Source of the DNA: Candidatus Sulfotelmatobacter sp. | GTDB lineage: Bacteria > Acidobacteriota > Terriglobia > Terriglobales > Acidobacteriaceae | Reading direction: 5' to 3' | Length of the DNA: 46,922 bases | Assembly: GCA_030039165.1 (NCBI GenBank) | Contig: JASHQM010000133.1 | Span: 1-46,922 of the forward strand | Part shown: positions 24,308 through 33,586 of the stretch, piece by piece | Layout of the letters: each line of letters opens with the position of its first letter | How positions within the stretch are numbered: the first letter of the stretch is position 1 | Notes under the pieces: model-generated | The model's database searches: none | What the model was told of the DNA's origin: nothing | The model's input: only the letters and a program-made list of their open reading frames with translations | Program-made: the position numbers and the translations under genes

Positions 24308-26833
24308 TCACTGTTCGGCGGCTAGCGGATGCCAGCTGTAGAGATTGTCGATGAGCCCGATCTGGCGGCGAATCTGGGCTGCGTTTTCCTTTTGGAGCTG
24401 AACAGTGGCGTGATTGTGAGCGCCCTGGGGATCCTGGGCCAGATTGTAGTAGTAAGTTCGGGAATTTACGGCGTCGGCAATGAACAGGGATTGTCCGTTA
24501 CCACCAAGGATCGCGTACACGGGAGCATAGCTGGAGACGAGCAAGTAATTCGGGCGCAGGTAGCCCGACTGCTCCTGACGCGCTTCAGTGAATAGCGGCC
24601 GTCCGAAAAGTTCGTTATTGAGAATGGGGCGGTGGCCCAGCAAATAGTAAAGGCTCGGGGTGATATCGGTGGTGAAGGCAGGTTGATGCGAATCCCACAC
24701 GAGTTGCTGGCGCATGTGTAAAGGCAGGTGGATGATCAGTGGGATTCGAATAACTTGAGGGAACAGGAAATCGGAATGTCCGTATCGCCCGAATTCGCCA
24801 TAGCAGTCGCCGTGGTCGGCGGTGAGGATGAGGATGCTGTTGTCATACAGCCCGCGCTGGCGAAGAAAATCGAGAAATTCACCGAAGGCCTCGTCCATTC
24901 TGCGCAACTCGTAAATGCTGGCGGCTTTGCGGCCGCCAGGAATTTTTGAGCGCTCAAGCGTCAAGGTGTGCACATTCTGCGGCTGGGTATAGGCGAAGAT
25001 CGGTTTGTTAGGGTCGGCACGTTGATCAATTTTCGCTTCCAGCTCTTTCAGCGTGGGAACAAAATCGAGGTCGCCCCAGGATTTGGTGTTCAAGTCGAGC
25101 TTTGTGATCGCAGGTGACTCATGAAGGATTACTCCGAGAATGGGATCGACGCTGATGTAGCTCTGGTAACCATCCGTATCGAGCAGCTTTTGCAGATTGT
25201 TCATCGGATAAAAAGGCTCGATGTACTGCTTGTGTAATTGCATGGTGCCGGTCCAGATTGCGGGCTCCGAAAGTGCGGTGCCGCCGTAGCGCGTGAAGGC
25301 GTTTTCAAGAACAACGCTCTCCTGAGCGAAGCGGCCGATTGCAGGTGTGTAATCGACTGCGGGATTGTAAGGCGAAACATAGTCCTGACGCAGGCTGTCG
25401 ATCACAAAGATAAAAATGTTGGGTTTGATTCCCGCGACAGGTTGAAGATTTGCCACGAGGCGAAGATCGGCAGGAGCCACTGAGATGTTGGGTCCGAGGT
25501 TCGTGTTTCGCTTGAGGAATTCATAAAACTGGCGATAAGACTTGCTATTGATGGGCCGGGAGAGAAGATCGTAAGCGGTCTTGAAAGAAACATCAGCTCC
25601 GGCATAGGCTTCCAACATTTCCTGGGTCGGAGATGGCTCGGCCGAGTACAGCGCCAGCCTTGCGTAGCGAAGAAATCCGGCGGCGGCGACGGCGAGGACG
25701 AGAAACGAAGCAATCTCTGCACCCTTTGCGCGAATCCGGATCCGACGGGCGGTGTGAAAGATGGCCAGCCATACGGCAATGACCGTCATTCGCTGCAAGA
25801 CAAAGTCCCAGTCGTTTGCAGCAAGAACGGCCGGGATTGCATAAGCGCAGGCGAGTAAAGCCAACGCCGCCAGGCTCCAACGCCAGCCAGCCAGACCGGC
25901 TGTGTCGGTTGACTCATGGCGTTGGGCAAAGAAAGATCGCAGTCTGGCGACGAATCCGGCAAACGAAAATACCAGGGCAAAGCATATGACAGCGGCGAAG
26001 ATGCTTGCCTGAATTCCCTCGAATGAGATAGTCGGAAGAATCACGTTGCGGACTAGCAGCGTCAGGAGCAGCCAGGCAAAAAGTTTCGTCAGCGTGAAAT
26101 CAAGCGCATCGGGCCAAGGCGTTTTTGCAGCGGCAAAGCGAATGAAAACAAGAACGCCGCCGACGGCCGCAAAAATCGCGAGATGAAAACAAAGGCTTGC
26201 AGCTAGGCCGTGCAGCACAAGAGAGCCTGCCGGCGGGGCGCCGTCTGCGGTTGCTCGGAGCAGGGAAGTCGCGGCGAATGCTATTGAGGCCATTGTGGCC
26301 GCAACCGTGGTTTTCGCCAGGTTCAGCCGTGAATGCTTTTCCCCCGCATGCCAGGATCGTCTCTCTGATAAATCGAGCGCGGCGAGCCATAACATCGGGA
26401 ACAGAGAGAACATGCTCCATAGATAGCTGATGAAATCCAATCGAAGGCCGGCTAGTGCATCCGTGCGCCACAGATAAATGGCGATGCTGCCGTTCAAAAC
26501 CAGAAAAGCTATCGTTGACCTTCGAGTCTGGTTGCGCCGCAATTCGGGAATCAAAGTAAGGGCTACCGCCAGGACAAGCAGCGCGTAGGCAATGCCGTGC
26601 AGGCGCACGAAGATCGGCAGCCAGGCCAGCAATGGATTGTGAATGAACCCGAAGTAGGAAAAAGGCACGGAGAGAAGTAAGCAGTAGACCGAAGTCAAGA
26701 GCAGGAAAGCGCAGAACGCGAACCGGATTGCGCATAAAGAAATGCCACAGATCACTGTGAGCCATGCAGTCACCGGCGAAGTGAGCGCGCTGTTGCGCAG
26801 ACGTTCGTCGTTAATTTGCAAAGAAGTACTCAC
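24308..26833 (-). CDS. Polytopic membrane protein with sulfatase/phosphotransferase domain
   Basis: 841 residues. GTG start after GAAGGACACGA. The first ~400 residues hold about ten hydrophobic helices. From about 470 there is an alkaline-phosphatase-superfamily sulfatase-like domain: PNIFIFVIDSLRQDY (metal Asp479), GGTALSEPAIW around 517-527, ILTADHGDCYGEFG (Asp673, His674) and RYGHSDFLFPQVIRIPLIIHLP. The position of the formylglycine residue is Ser522 in S-x-P but lacks the following Arg. So it may be unmodified and act as a phosphoglycerol/phosphoethanolamine transferase rather than a sulfatase. Envelope modification is an inference. Confidence 0.87.
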   Translation of the reverse strand: MSTSLQINDERLRNSALTSPVTAWLTVICGISLCAIRFAFCAFLLLTSVYCLLLSVPFSYFGFIHNPLLAWLPIFVRLHGIAYALLVLAVALTLIPELRRNQTRRSTIAFLVLNGSIAIYLWRTDALAGLRLDFISYLWSMFSLFPMLWLAALDLSERRSWHAGEKHSRLNLAKTTVAATMASIAFAATSLLRATADGAPPAGSLVLHGLAASLCFHLAIFAAVGGVLVFIRFAAAKTPWPDALDFTLTKLFAWLLLTLLVRNVILPTISFEGIQASIFAAVICFALVFSFAGFVARLRSFFAQRHESTDTAGLAGWRWSLAALALLACAYAIPAVLAANDWDFVLQRMTVIAVWLAIFHTARRIRIRAKGAEIASFLVLAVAAAGFLRYARLALYSAEPSPTQEMLEAYAGADVSFKTAYDLLSRPINSKSYRQFYEFLKRNTNLGPNISVAPADLRLVANLQPVAGIKPNIFIFVIDSLRQDYVSPYNPAVDYTPAIGRFAQESVVLENAFTRYGGTALSEPAIWTGTMQLHKQYIEPFYPMNNLQKLLDTDGYQSYISVDPILGVILHESPAITKLDLNTKSWGDLDFVPTLKELEAKIDQRADPNKPIFAYTQPQNVHTLTLERSKIPGGRKAASIYELRRMDEAFGEFLDFLRQRGLYDNSILILTADHGDCYGEFGRYGHSDFLFPQVIRIPLIIHLPLHMRQQLVWDSHQPAFTTDITPSLYYLLGHRPILNNELFGRPLFTEARQEQSGYLRPNYLLVSSYAPVYAILGGNGQSLFIADAVNSRTYYYNLAQDPQGAHNHATVQLQKENAAQIRRQIGLIDNLYSWHPLAAEQ

Positions 26834-27056
26834 TCGTGTCCTTCAGGTAACGGTGGCTGGTCTAATTCTCTCAATTTAGAGAATGGGCGGAAAGTCACGA
26901 GCGACTGAGATACCAAGGTGTCATGCCGAGTGGTTTCAGCATGGACAATCGCAGCGGCTGAGGGATTAGATCCGAGGATTCCTATTCACGGTCAGAAATG
27001 CTTCCGGCTATCGCAAGTCCCTGTCGCAACTTCGCGCGTTCATGAAGCGCTGCCGG

Positions 27057-27581
27057 TTAATTGTTCATCGGCGTCAGCTGCAGGCAGGAGGAATAGCTGC
27101 CGACCTGGTTGATATCGCCGGCAGGCTGGAGGCGAATCACCATATCGTCGGTTGAGCAATAGGCGCGCGTCCCCGTCAGATCACTGTTCGGCGTTCCCGT
27201 GGCGTAGAACATGTCATTGTAGGTGCTTCCAGCAGAAGCCGATCCGGTGGCCGCGAACGAGTAGCCGCTCTTTCCCAGGCCGCCGCCGTTGCTGGCCAGA
27301 CTGTTGTCAATCAGGCAAGCGGTAGCCAGATTCGGGGTGCAAGGGTCTACACCACCCAGCACGCTAAGCGTCCCCGGGAAACCCACTTCGGGATATGTCG
27401 CGAAATAGCCGACCTCCCCAACGTTAATCGAATGCATCGAGCCGGCCGCGGAGGAGTCGTTTGCCGCCATACGTGCGCGCAGCAGATTCGGAATCGCGAT
27501 GGCGGCGATGATCAGGATAATCGCGATCACGATCAGCAACTCGATCAACGAAAACCCCTTTGGTTTGCGATTTGAGTTCAT
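27057..27581 (-). CDS. Type IV pilin-like protein
   Basis: 174 residues from ATG at 27581. Short basic leader NSNRKPKG then F-SLIELLIVIAIILIIAAIAIPNLLRARMAAN: a class III prepilin signal cut after Gly9 by a PilD-type peptidase, with mature Phe1 and Glu5. The globular part has four to five cysteines in positions shared with the second pilin (C-TPNLATACLID, AYCSTDD, SSCLQL). It is 65% or so alike by eye in layout, so the two are tandem paralogues. The ORF can extend upstream to 27602 without a ribosome site. Likely a minor or major pilin or pseudopilin. Confidence 0.92.
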   Translation of the reverse strand: MNSNRKPKGFSLIELLIVIAIILIIAAIAIPNLLRARMAANDSSAAGSMHSINVGEVGYFATYPEVGFPGTLSVLGGVDPCTPNLATACLIDNSLASNGGGLGKSGYSFAATGSASAGSTYNDMFYATGTPNSDLTGTRAYCSTDDMVIRLQPAGDINQVGSYSSCLQLTPMNN

Positions 27582-28031
27582 GTTGGCTGCGATTCGTTCC
27601 ACAGGCCGCGCGCCCGAACGGGCGCCAGCCTTTCACAGCAACATAGCCGCAGTTCACAGGCCAACCTGGCTCAAGGCGGCGGTGACGATGGTAACGGTTA
27701 CCCGCGCGGCTTGGGAAAAAACGCACTTCGAGCTTGCGCGGCTCTGCTGGAACGAGCTGCTGAACACAGGCTGTTTTCGATGGTGATAGGGCGCGGGTTC
27801 AAGCCAGCCAGCCTGCCGCTATGACCTCTCACAGCTCGATGTGTATTCGGTGGGTACGGTTTTATGACGGCGGGCGCGATTACGTCAACCGCGGGGATCA
27901 GCCAGAAAATGTCAGATTTGGATGACAAAAGTTGTCGGCGGGAATAACAGGATGCAAAAATGCAAAAGGCAGCGGATTTTCTCCGCTGCCTTTTGGCTTC
28001 GTGCGTTTAGGCACTCGACCATTCGCAAGCC
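27582..28031. other. Intergenic region between the two pilin genes
   Basis: 450 bases containing the strong hairpin terminator of the upstream pilin gene at 27964-27994, the 13-nt palindrome GGTAAC-G-GTTACC at 27690-27702 (about 110 bases before the downstream pilin ATG), and a compact GC hairpin GCGCCCG-AA-CGGGCGC at 27610-27625. The palindrome might be an operator of a separate promoter for the second pilin. No promoter pair is clear and I see no further gene. Confidence 0.6.
27964..27994 (-). terminator. Strong Rho-independent terminator after pilin gene
   Basis: 13-bp perfect stem AAAAGGCAGCGGA (27964-27976) / TCCGCTGCCTTTT (27982-27994) with a 5-nt loop, 37 bases after the pilin stop. 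On the minus strand the stem ends in TTTT and is followed by GCATTTTTGC, so termination is likely. Confidence 0.9.
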
Positions 28032-28544
28032 TTAGTTCTGGAGTGGTGACCAGCCCTGGCAAGTCGTGTAGCCGCCCGGCCCAGCGATTACGCCAGCGCC
28101 GCCCCAACGGAGCACGCCGTCGTCAACCGAGCAGTATGCCTTGGTTCCGGTGACGTTGGAAAGTGGCTGCGCCTGGGTGTAGAAGTTCCAGCCCGTGGTC
28201 GCAGTCCCACCCGGCGTAGCAAGGAAGCTGTAACCGCTCTTGCCGTTGCCGCTGCCATTGGTGGCCAGGTTGTTGTCGATCAAGCATCCATTGGCCGTTC
28301 CAGGAACGCAGGGCGAGGCCGAACCGCCGAGCTGAGACAGTGAGGCGTATCCGGTAGAAGGATAAGCGCCGTAGTAGCCGACTTCACCCACGATGATGGT
28401 GTGCTCGGAAGCGGCTGCCGAAGAGTCATTGGCCGCCATACGGGCGCGCATCAGGTTTGGAATCGCGATAGCTGCGATGATCAGGATGATGGCAACCACG
28501 ATCAGCAGCTCAATCAATGAAAAACCTTTCTGTTGTTTCCGCAT
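28032..28544 (-). CDS. Type IV pilin-like protein
   Basis: 170 residues from the ATG at 28544, preceded by GAGGGGAAAAAGAG. Prepilin leader RKQQKG, then mature F-SLIELLIVVAIILIIAAIAIPNLMRARMAAN with Glu5. The C-terminal region has cysteine pairs (SPCVPGTANGCLID, AYCSVDD, TTCQGW) that probably form two disulfides, and ends NGKSGYSFLATPGG...GYTTCQGW. Paralogue of the pilin at 27057. The strong terminator after the stop separates the two transcripts. No other pilus-assembly gene is in the window. Confidence 0.94.
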   Translation of the reverse strand: MRKQQKGFSLIELLIVVAIILIIAAIAIPNLMRARMAANDSSAAASEHTIIVGEVGYYGAYPSTGYASLSQLGGSASPCVPGTANGCLIDNNLATNGSGNGKSGYSFLATPGGTATTGWNFYTQAQPLSNVTGTKAYCSVDDGVLRWGGAGVIAGPGGYTTCQGWSPLQN

Positions 28545-28861
28545 CTCTTTTTCCCCTCTTTTAGCTTTCGTTGAATTCTTGCTGGTCATGGTATGACCCA
28601 GTCGGCTTTGATGTTCGCACTTGCCCAGCCATAGTTGCCAGTTACTTTGGTTCGCTCGACTTGCGGAGAAGGCCTTTGTTTTCAGCGCGAAGTTACTCTC
28701 GGTCTCATTCTAGCCGTTTCCAGGAGGCTTTCCATGGCAAAAAAGCGTCTTTCGAACTGACAATTCGTGTCAGTTTGAAACTGGGGACGATTTCTTTTGG
28801 GAACGCGGCAAGAAGCCGGAGTTGCATGAACGTTTTGCAAATTAAGGAGGGAGCGCAAAGG
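28545..28861. other. Intergenic region upstream of pilin gene
   Basis: 317 bases. It holds the PAP2-operon terminator hairpin at 28750-28780. No sigma-54 (GG-N10-GC) promoter fits well; TAGAAT at about 28700 on the minus strand is a possible -10 without a good -35. No further coding frame is convincing. Confidence 0.5.
28750..28780 (-). terminator. Long hairpin terminator after PAP2 genes
   Basis: TTTCGAACTGACA (28750-28762), ATTCG loop and TGTCAGTTTGAAA (28768-28780) pair over 13 bp with one mismatch or wobble. On the minus strand it is followed by GACGC and a run of six T (near 28739-28744), so it looks like a Rho-independent terminator about 80-110 bases after the PAP2 stop. Confidence 0.7.
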
Positions 28862-30154
28862 CTACACTCCTGCGGCCATCCGCGCCACAAGCGTTCTGCT
28901 TTGAGGTTGGCGCTGCTCGACTGAGAGGATTTGTTTCATCCAGAGGACGGAGCCACCGATGGTGGCCATAACACACACCCAGGGAACAAGAGGCGTCCAG
29001 CGAAAGAAGAACGGTATGCTAAAGCGAAGCAGTATTAACCAACTCCCTGTAAGCAATAGTCCGCCTGCCAGAGGGATGAGGCGCTCGGGCGACTTCAAGG
29101 GCGTTGAATGCGTGCACAGGGCCTGCATAGCAACAGTGAAGGGAAACGCCACCACGAGATCAACAAAATAATGTTCTCCGGTTCCCAAGGTTCCGAAGAC
29201 GGTAGCCACGGCGTAAGCGTAGGCCAGCCAGCGTAGATGACGAAACTGCCTGCAGTTGAACGCAATCAAGAGCGCCCACGTCATATGCAAAGATGGCATC
29301 GCATTGCGGACGATCGAGGGAGCCATGGCGACCATCCGTGGCTCGAGTCCGCGCAAGACCAGGTCTCGCATTTGCGCAAAAGGCACAGGGTGGCTGGGAA
29401 ATTCCCATCCCGCAAGATATGCCGGACCTGCTGCTGGAAACGCTACGTATAAGAAATATCCCAATACTCCCGATACAACGAAGAGCTTAAGCACGAAGAG
29501 CGGAGGACTTGATTTTTGCCGCAAATGTGCGCTGTAAGCGATTGCCAGGGCAATAGGAATCGCATAATACAAGCGAGCAATAATTGTTCCCACTACTTGA
29601 TGGTTTCTAAAGTATTGCCCAACCATAAAGCTGGGCTGGAAGCCCAGGCTTCCGTCAAAGGCATATGCGTACACATCCATTACCTTAGGCGTCATCATCG
29701 CCCCTAGGTTGAGCAGCTTCTGAGATCCAATTACGAACAAGCCGAAGCCGGCTGCCGGCATTAGTATGTACGTGATAATTTGCCTTTTTTCCCCACGCTC
29801 CGCCCAGGTCGCACGCAGGCCGAGCAGTAGAAAACTCACTAATCCCACAAAACCCATGCACGGGCCGATGTGGATGTCGAGCTTACCGGTGGGGTGGATC
29901 AGAAATTGATCAAGAAGCACAAGGCCAGCCCCGCCGGCCAAGACGCCAACAATCTCCCAGAGCCTCGGCCTGACGGCAACCTGAAAAACGAAAGCGCTCG
30001 CCACACCGGCTCCGACATAAGGAATCAGCCACGGTGCCTTCGCCCACGCGAGAAACACGATCAGAACGAATACGGTGGCAAGCGCCACGCGACGCAAGCT
30101 ATCCCAAAGGTCTTTCATCTCTGTTCTGGCGTTGTCCGGTGGCCGCGCAGTCAT
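28862..30154 (-). CDS. PAP2/inositolphosphotransferase-like membrane protein
   Basis: 430 residues from the ATG at 30154, which overlaps the stop of the upstream paralogue (ATGA). Many membrane helices. The PAP2-superfamily catalytic motifs are AMPSLHMTWALL (with RN before) and GTGEHYFVDLVVAFP, with the catalytic histidines in PSLH and GEH. The layout and FPAAGPAYLAGWEFP loop suggest the Aur1/Ipt1-like PAP2_3 group. That group transfers phosphoinositol or phospho-alcohol head groups onto lipids, or hydrolyses phospholipid-type phosphates. The longer frame upstream is an out-of-frame shadow. Substrate unknown. Confidence 0.88.
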   Translation of the reverse strand: MTARPPDNARTEMKDLWDSLRRVALATVFVLIVFLAWAKAPWLIPYVGAGVASAFVFQVAVRPRLWEIVGVLAGGAGLVLLDQFLIHPTGKLDIHIGPCMGFVGLVSFLLLGLRATWAERGEKRQIITYILMPAAGFGLFVIGSQKLLNLGAMMTPKVMDVYAYAFDGSLGFQPSFMVGQYFRNHQVVGTIIARLYYAIPIALAIAYSAHLRQKSSPPLFVLKLFVVSGVLGYFLYVAFPAAGPAYLAGWEFPSHPVPFAQMRDLVLRGLEPRMVAMAPSIVRNAMPSLHMTWALLIAFNCRQFRHLRWLAYAYAVATVFGTLGTGEHYFVDLVVAFPFTVAMQALCTHSTPLKSPERLIPLAGGLLLTGSWLILLRFSIPFFFRWTPLVPWVCVMATIGGSVLWMKQILSVEQRQPQSRTLVARMAAGV

Positions 30155-31455
30155 GGCACCCCCGCGCCGGCCGCGTGTGCGAGCTTGCCCGTGCAGTGGA
30201 CCTGCCGCTGACCATTTTCGATAGCAAGAATCCGCCTCATCCAGAGAAAAGTCGGAACCAAAGTAGCGGCAATGCAGACCCATGGCACGAGCGGTGTCCA
30301 CGCAAAGAAAACGCGTGTCCCGAAGCGCAGCACAATGAACCAGACAACGGTGAGAGCGCTTCCTCCTACTAACGGCACAAGGCGAGCCGGCGATTTCAGA
30401 GGAAGCGAGCGCGTGCAGAGCGCCTGCACAGCGACAGAGAATGGAAATGCGACCACCAGATCGATCAGATAATGTTCTCCTGTGCCGAGAGTGCCGAGAA
30501 AGGTTGTGAACACAAAGAAATATGCGAGGGCGCGAACCCAGCGGGGAAACGGCCTGCAGTTGAACGCCATCAGCAGTGCCCATGCCATATGCAGCGAGGG
30601 CATCGCGTTGCGGCAGACCTCCTGGCTCATAAGCACCATGCGAGGCTCCATGCCGCGAGAAACCAGGGAGCGCAGCGTGGAAAAAGGAATGGGCGAGCCG
30701 GGAAAATGCGGACCAACCAGATAAACGGGACCGGCTGCCGGGAAAGCCAGATAGAGAAAATATCCCAACAGCCCGGCGGCCATGAAAACTTCGAGCAGAA
30801 ATAGTGGCGTATTCTTTTTCACCCTCAGATAGGCGGCGTAAGCCAGAGCCATTGCGGCCGGCAAGGCATAATAGAAGCCGCGTCCGAGCATCCCAACCAG
30901 AGCGTAATCCTGAAACCACTTTCCCACGACGAAGCTCGGCTGGAAACCTAGGCTCGCATCGAAGCAGTAGGCGTAAACGTCCATGGTTTTCGGGAAGATG
31001 AGGCTGGCCAGGTTCAGCAGCTTTGACGTTCCCAGAACAAAAAAGGCGAAGCCGGCAGCGGGGATCAGGATCGATTGCAGCTGCTTGCGCTCATCGGACT
31101 TAGCCCAAATGGCGCGCAGAGCAAGAACTAGAAAGCTGACTAATCCCAGAAAACCAAGACACGCCCCAACCTGGAAACCTGAGTGGGGGGTGGAGTGATG
31201 AACTACGAATCGATCAAACAGGATAAGAGCCGCCGCGCCAGCGAGGACGCCGAGGATTTCCGCGCGCCGCGGCCGCACCACAACCTGAAAGATGAACGCG
31301 CTGGCTACTCCGCAGCCGACATAAGGGATGTCAAAAGGCAGGCCGGCCAGGGCGAGCAGGAAAATCAGGCAGAACAGTATCGCGATTAGAATTCGAGGGA
31401 TGCGGACCGGCGTCCAATTTGCGCCGCTGGCGAGTTGATTGCTCGATGTGTTCAC
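30151..31455 (-). CDS. PAP2/inositolphosphotransferase-like membrane protein (paralogue)
   Basis: 434 residues, GTG start. About ten hydrophobic segments begin at residue 20. Catalytic motifs: RNAMPSLHMAW (His289) and GTLGTGEHYLIDLVVAFP (His328, Asp332). It is strongly similar over its whole length to the next gene (shared FPAAGPxYL, EPRMV, NAMPSLHM, LGTGEHY, PLKSP, FFxWTPLVPWVC). The two probably arose by tandem duplication and are co-translated through the ATGA overlap. No enzyme for phospholipid head-group synthesis is adjacent, so substrate is unknown. Confidence 0.88.
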   Translation of the reverse strand: MNTSSNQLASGANWTPVRIPRILIAILFCLIFLLALAGLPFDIPYVGCGVASAFIFQVVVRPRRAEILGVLAGAAALILFDRFVVHHSTPHSGFQVGACLGFLGLVSFLVLALRAIWAKSDERKQLQSILIPAAGFAFFVLGTSKLLNLASLIFPKTMDVYAYCFDASLGFQPSFVVGKWFQDYALVGMLGRGFYYALPAAMALAYAAYLRVKKNTPLFLLEVFMAAGLLGYFLYLAFPAAGPVYLVGPHFPGSPIPFSTLRSLVSRGMEPRMVLMSQEVCRNAMPSLHMAWALLMAFNCRPFPRWVRALAYFFVFTTFLGTLGTGEHYLIDLVVAFPFSVAVQALCTRSLPLKSPARLVPLVGGSALTVVWFIVLRFGTRVFFAWTPLVPWVCIAATLVPTFLWMRRILAIENGQRQVHCTGKLAHAAGAGVP

Positions 31456-31706
31456 GAAAAGAGACTACTGCCTGGCAGAGGCGCAGGAACCCGCCTGCAT
31501 CATATGGGATGGCCGCCGTTGCCTCAACGGGCGATTCGGAGCCCTCTACACGATGGTAATCGACCACGAAGTTAAGCGCACACGAGAGCGCAAAGCGGGA
31601 CCGTATAATCGTTCTTAAGACAACATCGGGGTTGTGGTTCACCTTGCCCTCAATAGCACTCGCGAACAATAAAGAAAACCCCACCGCGGTCGCCCCTGCC
31701 GTGCGC

Positions 31707-33533
31707 ATGAGCCGTGACAAAGTAAATACGATTTTGTGTCTAGTTTTAGTAGTAGCCACGCTCGCCTGCTATAACTCCGTTGTTCACAATGGATACACAA
31801 ACTTCGATGACAATGGATATATCACCGAGAACGTTCATGTGCAGGCCGGACTCACCTGGTCGACGGTTAAATGGTCCTTTTCCAGCTTCTACGTTGGCAA
31901 CTGGCACCCTCTGACCTGGCTATCGCACGCTCTCGATTACCAGATTTTCAAACTGAATCCGGTTGGCTCGCATTACGTGAACGTGCTGTTTCACACGGCA
32001 AACGCCGTGCTGCTGTTTCTACTTTTGGAAACGGCCACGGGAATGACATGGCCGAGTCTCGTGGTAGCGGCACTGTTTGCGCTTCACCCCATGAACGTGG
32101 AATCGGTGGCGTGGGCATCGGAGCGGAAGAATGTGCTTAGCATGTTCTTTTTCCTGCTGACTATGCACGCCTATGGTTTCTATGCGCGCAAGACCAGTTG
32201 GCAGAGATTTTTGCTAGTCGCCTTTCTGTTTGCCCTTGGTCTGATGGCGAAGCCGGAGATCGTTACGCTGCCGTTTGTATTGCTGCTTTGGGACTACTGG
32301 CCCCTCGAGCGCATGGGAGGGACGTCGGACGGAATGCGAGGCGCAGAGATTCAGTCTCGATCGTTATCCACGCTGGTTTTCGAAAAAACGCCACTCTTTC
32401 TGTTATCGGCGACGAGCGCAGTAATCACGCTGCTGGCTCAAGAGAGCGGGCATGCCGTGCGGGGAGCATCCACGAGGGTGCGGTTTGGAAATGCCCTCGT
32501 AGCCTATACGCGCTACCTTGGGAAAGCGTTCTGGCCCGACCGGCTGGCGGTGATGTATCCGCATCCCGGGCGTCTGCTTCCTAACTGGCAAATTGCGGCT
32601 TCGGTTGTGTTGCTGGTCATTGTGACGGCGCTGGTTCTGTATCGTAGCGATCGGCGCTACCTTGCCGTGGGCTGGTTTTGGTTGCTGGGAACGCTGGTGC
32701 CAGTGATTGGCTTGGTGCAGGTGGGCGTGCAGGCGATGGCGGACCGCTACGCCTACCTTTCGTTCATCGGCTTGTTCATCTGCTTGGTGTGGGCGTGCGC
32801 TGATATCACGAAGAATTACAAAGTCCAGGGAGTGTGGCTGGCGGTGTCGGCGGCCGCGATTCTGGCAACGCTCGGGTTGGTGACGCGGCATCAAATCGGC
32901 TATTGGAAAAACAGTGAGACGCTGTGGAGACATGCGCTCGCCGTGACTGATATGAACTATCCGGCTCATGACGCCCTTGCCCGCGCGCTGGCCGATCAAG
33001 GCCGGGTTGACGAGGCAATCGCCGAGTACAAGGCCGCAGGGAGGTTGCATGCTTATCCTTCCTCTGAACTGGTATCGATCGGACTGTACGAACTCGGACA
33101 CGATCACGTGCAGGATGCGATCGAGGAACTGAAACAGGCGGTGAATGCCGCCGAAAACAGAACGCTGCGCGCCAACGCCCTCGGCTGTCTCGGCTTTGCG
33201 TTTCTTCACGCACACGACATCAACGATGCAACGTTGAGCTACGCCGCCGCACTGCAGCAGAATGCCCGAGATCCGGGGGCACTTTTTGGCTCTGGCCTGC
33301 TCGATGAGCGGAGCGGAGATCAAGCATCGGCTGCGATGCGGATATCTCAGGCCATGCAAATCCGCTCTTCGGATGTGGGGTATCTGCTACTTGCGGAGAT
33401 GTTGCGTCGAGCCGGTCAAGATGCCGCGGCCGAAAATGCGCAGGCGGAAGCGGCGCGCCTTTCACAGAATCTCCCCGAGGCCCGCCGCTCCGTTGCCAAA
33501 CTTCTCGATCTGATTGCGGTTCCGAACAACTAA
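31707..33533 (+). CDS. TMTC-like membrane GT-C glycosyltransferase with TPR tail
   Basis: 608 residues from ATG at 31707; the frame also opens at a TTG at 31632. The N-terminal ~400 residues are polytopic, with the luminal loop NGYTNFDDNGYITEN (Asp34-Asp35) placed like the catalytic acidic pair of GT-C enzymes. The motifs WHPLTWLSHALDYQIF, FALHPMNVESVAWASERKNVLS, KPEIVTLPFVLLLWDYWPLE and MADRYAYLSFIGLF are those of TMTC/DUF1736-type O-mannosyltransferases. The C-terminal ~200 residues form TPR-like helices. A perfect TATAAT at 31604-31609 is a candidate -10. Paralogue of the gene at 35978. Acceptor unknown; pilins nearby are a guess. Confidence 0.86.
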   Translation: MSRDKVNTILCLVLVVATLACYNSVVHNGYTNFDDNGYITENVHVQAGLTWSTVKWSFSSFYVGNWHPLTWLSHALDYQIFKLNPVGSHYVNVLFHTANAVLLFLLLETATGMTWPSLVVAALFALHPMNVESVAWASERKNVLSMFFFLLTMHAYGFYARKTSWQRFLLVAFLFALGLMAKPEIVTLPFVLLLWDYWPLERMGGTSDGMRGAEIQSRSLSTLVFEKTPLFLLSATSAVITLLAQESGHAVRGASTRVRFGNALVAYTRYLGKAFWPDRLAVMYPHPGRLLPNWQIAASVVLLVIVTALVLYRSDRRYLAVGWFWLLGTLVPVIGLVQVGVQAMADRYAYLSFIGLFICLVWACADITKNYKVQGVWLAVSAAAILATLGLVTRHQIGYWKNSETLWRHALAVTDMNYPAHDALARALADQGRVDEAIAEYKAAGRLHAYPSSELVSIGLYELGHDHVQDAIEELKQAVNAAENRTLRANALGCLGFAFLHAHDINDATLSYAAALQQNARDPGALFGSGLLDERSGDQASAAMRISQAMQIRSSDVGYLLLAEMLRRAGQDAAAENAQAEAARLSQNLPEARRSVAKLLDLIAVPNN

Positions 33534-33586
33534 CCCGCACAAATCATCAAACTTTTTCCAATCGAAGATACAATACCCCTGCCACT

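Noticed and set aside
26865..26884. ATTCTCT-CAATTT-AGAGAAT hairpin as terminator of the downstream-read pilin gene
   Set aside because: Short stem, no T-run in the minus direction, and nearly 200 bases from the pilin stop. Possibly chance.
27783..27830. tRNA-like GGGTTCAAGCC
   Set aside because: A T-arm-like string occurs, but no acceptor stem or cloverleaf can be formed around it.
30155..30919. N-terminal 255 codons of the long open frame ending at 28862
   Set aside because: Arg/Ser/Gly-rich, out of frame with the real PAP2 gene on the same strand, and no homology-like signal; the coding start is the ATG at 30154 in ATGA overlap.
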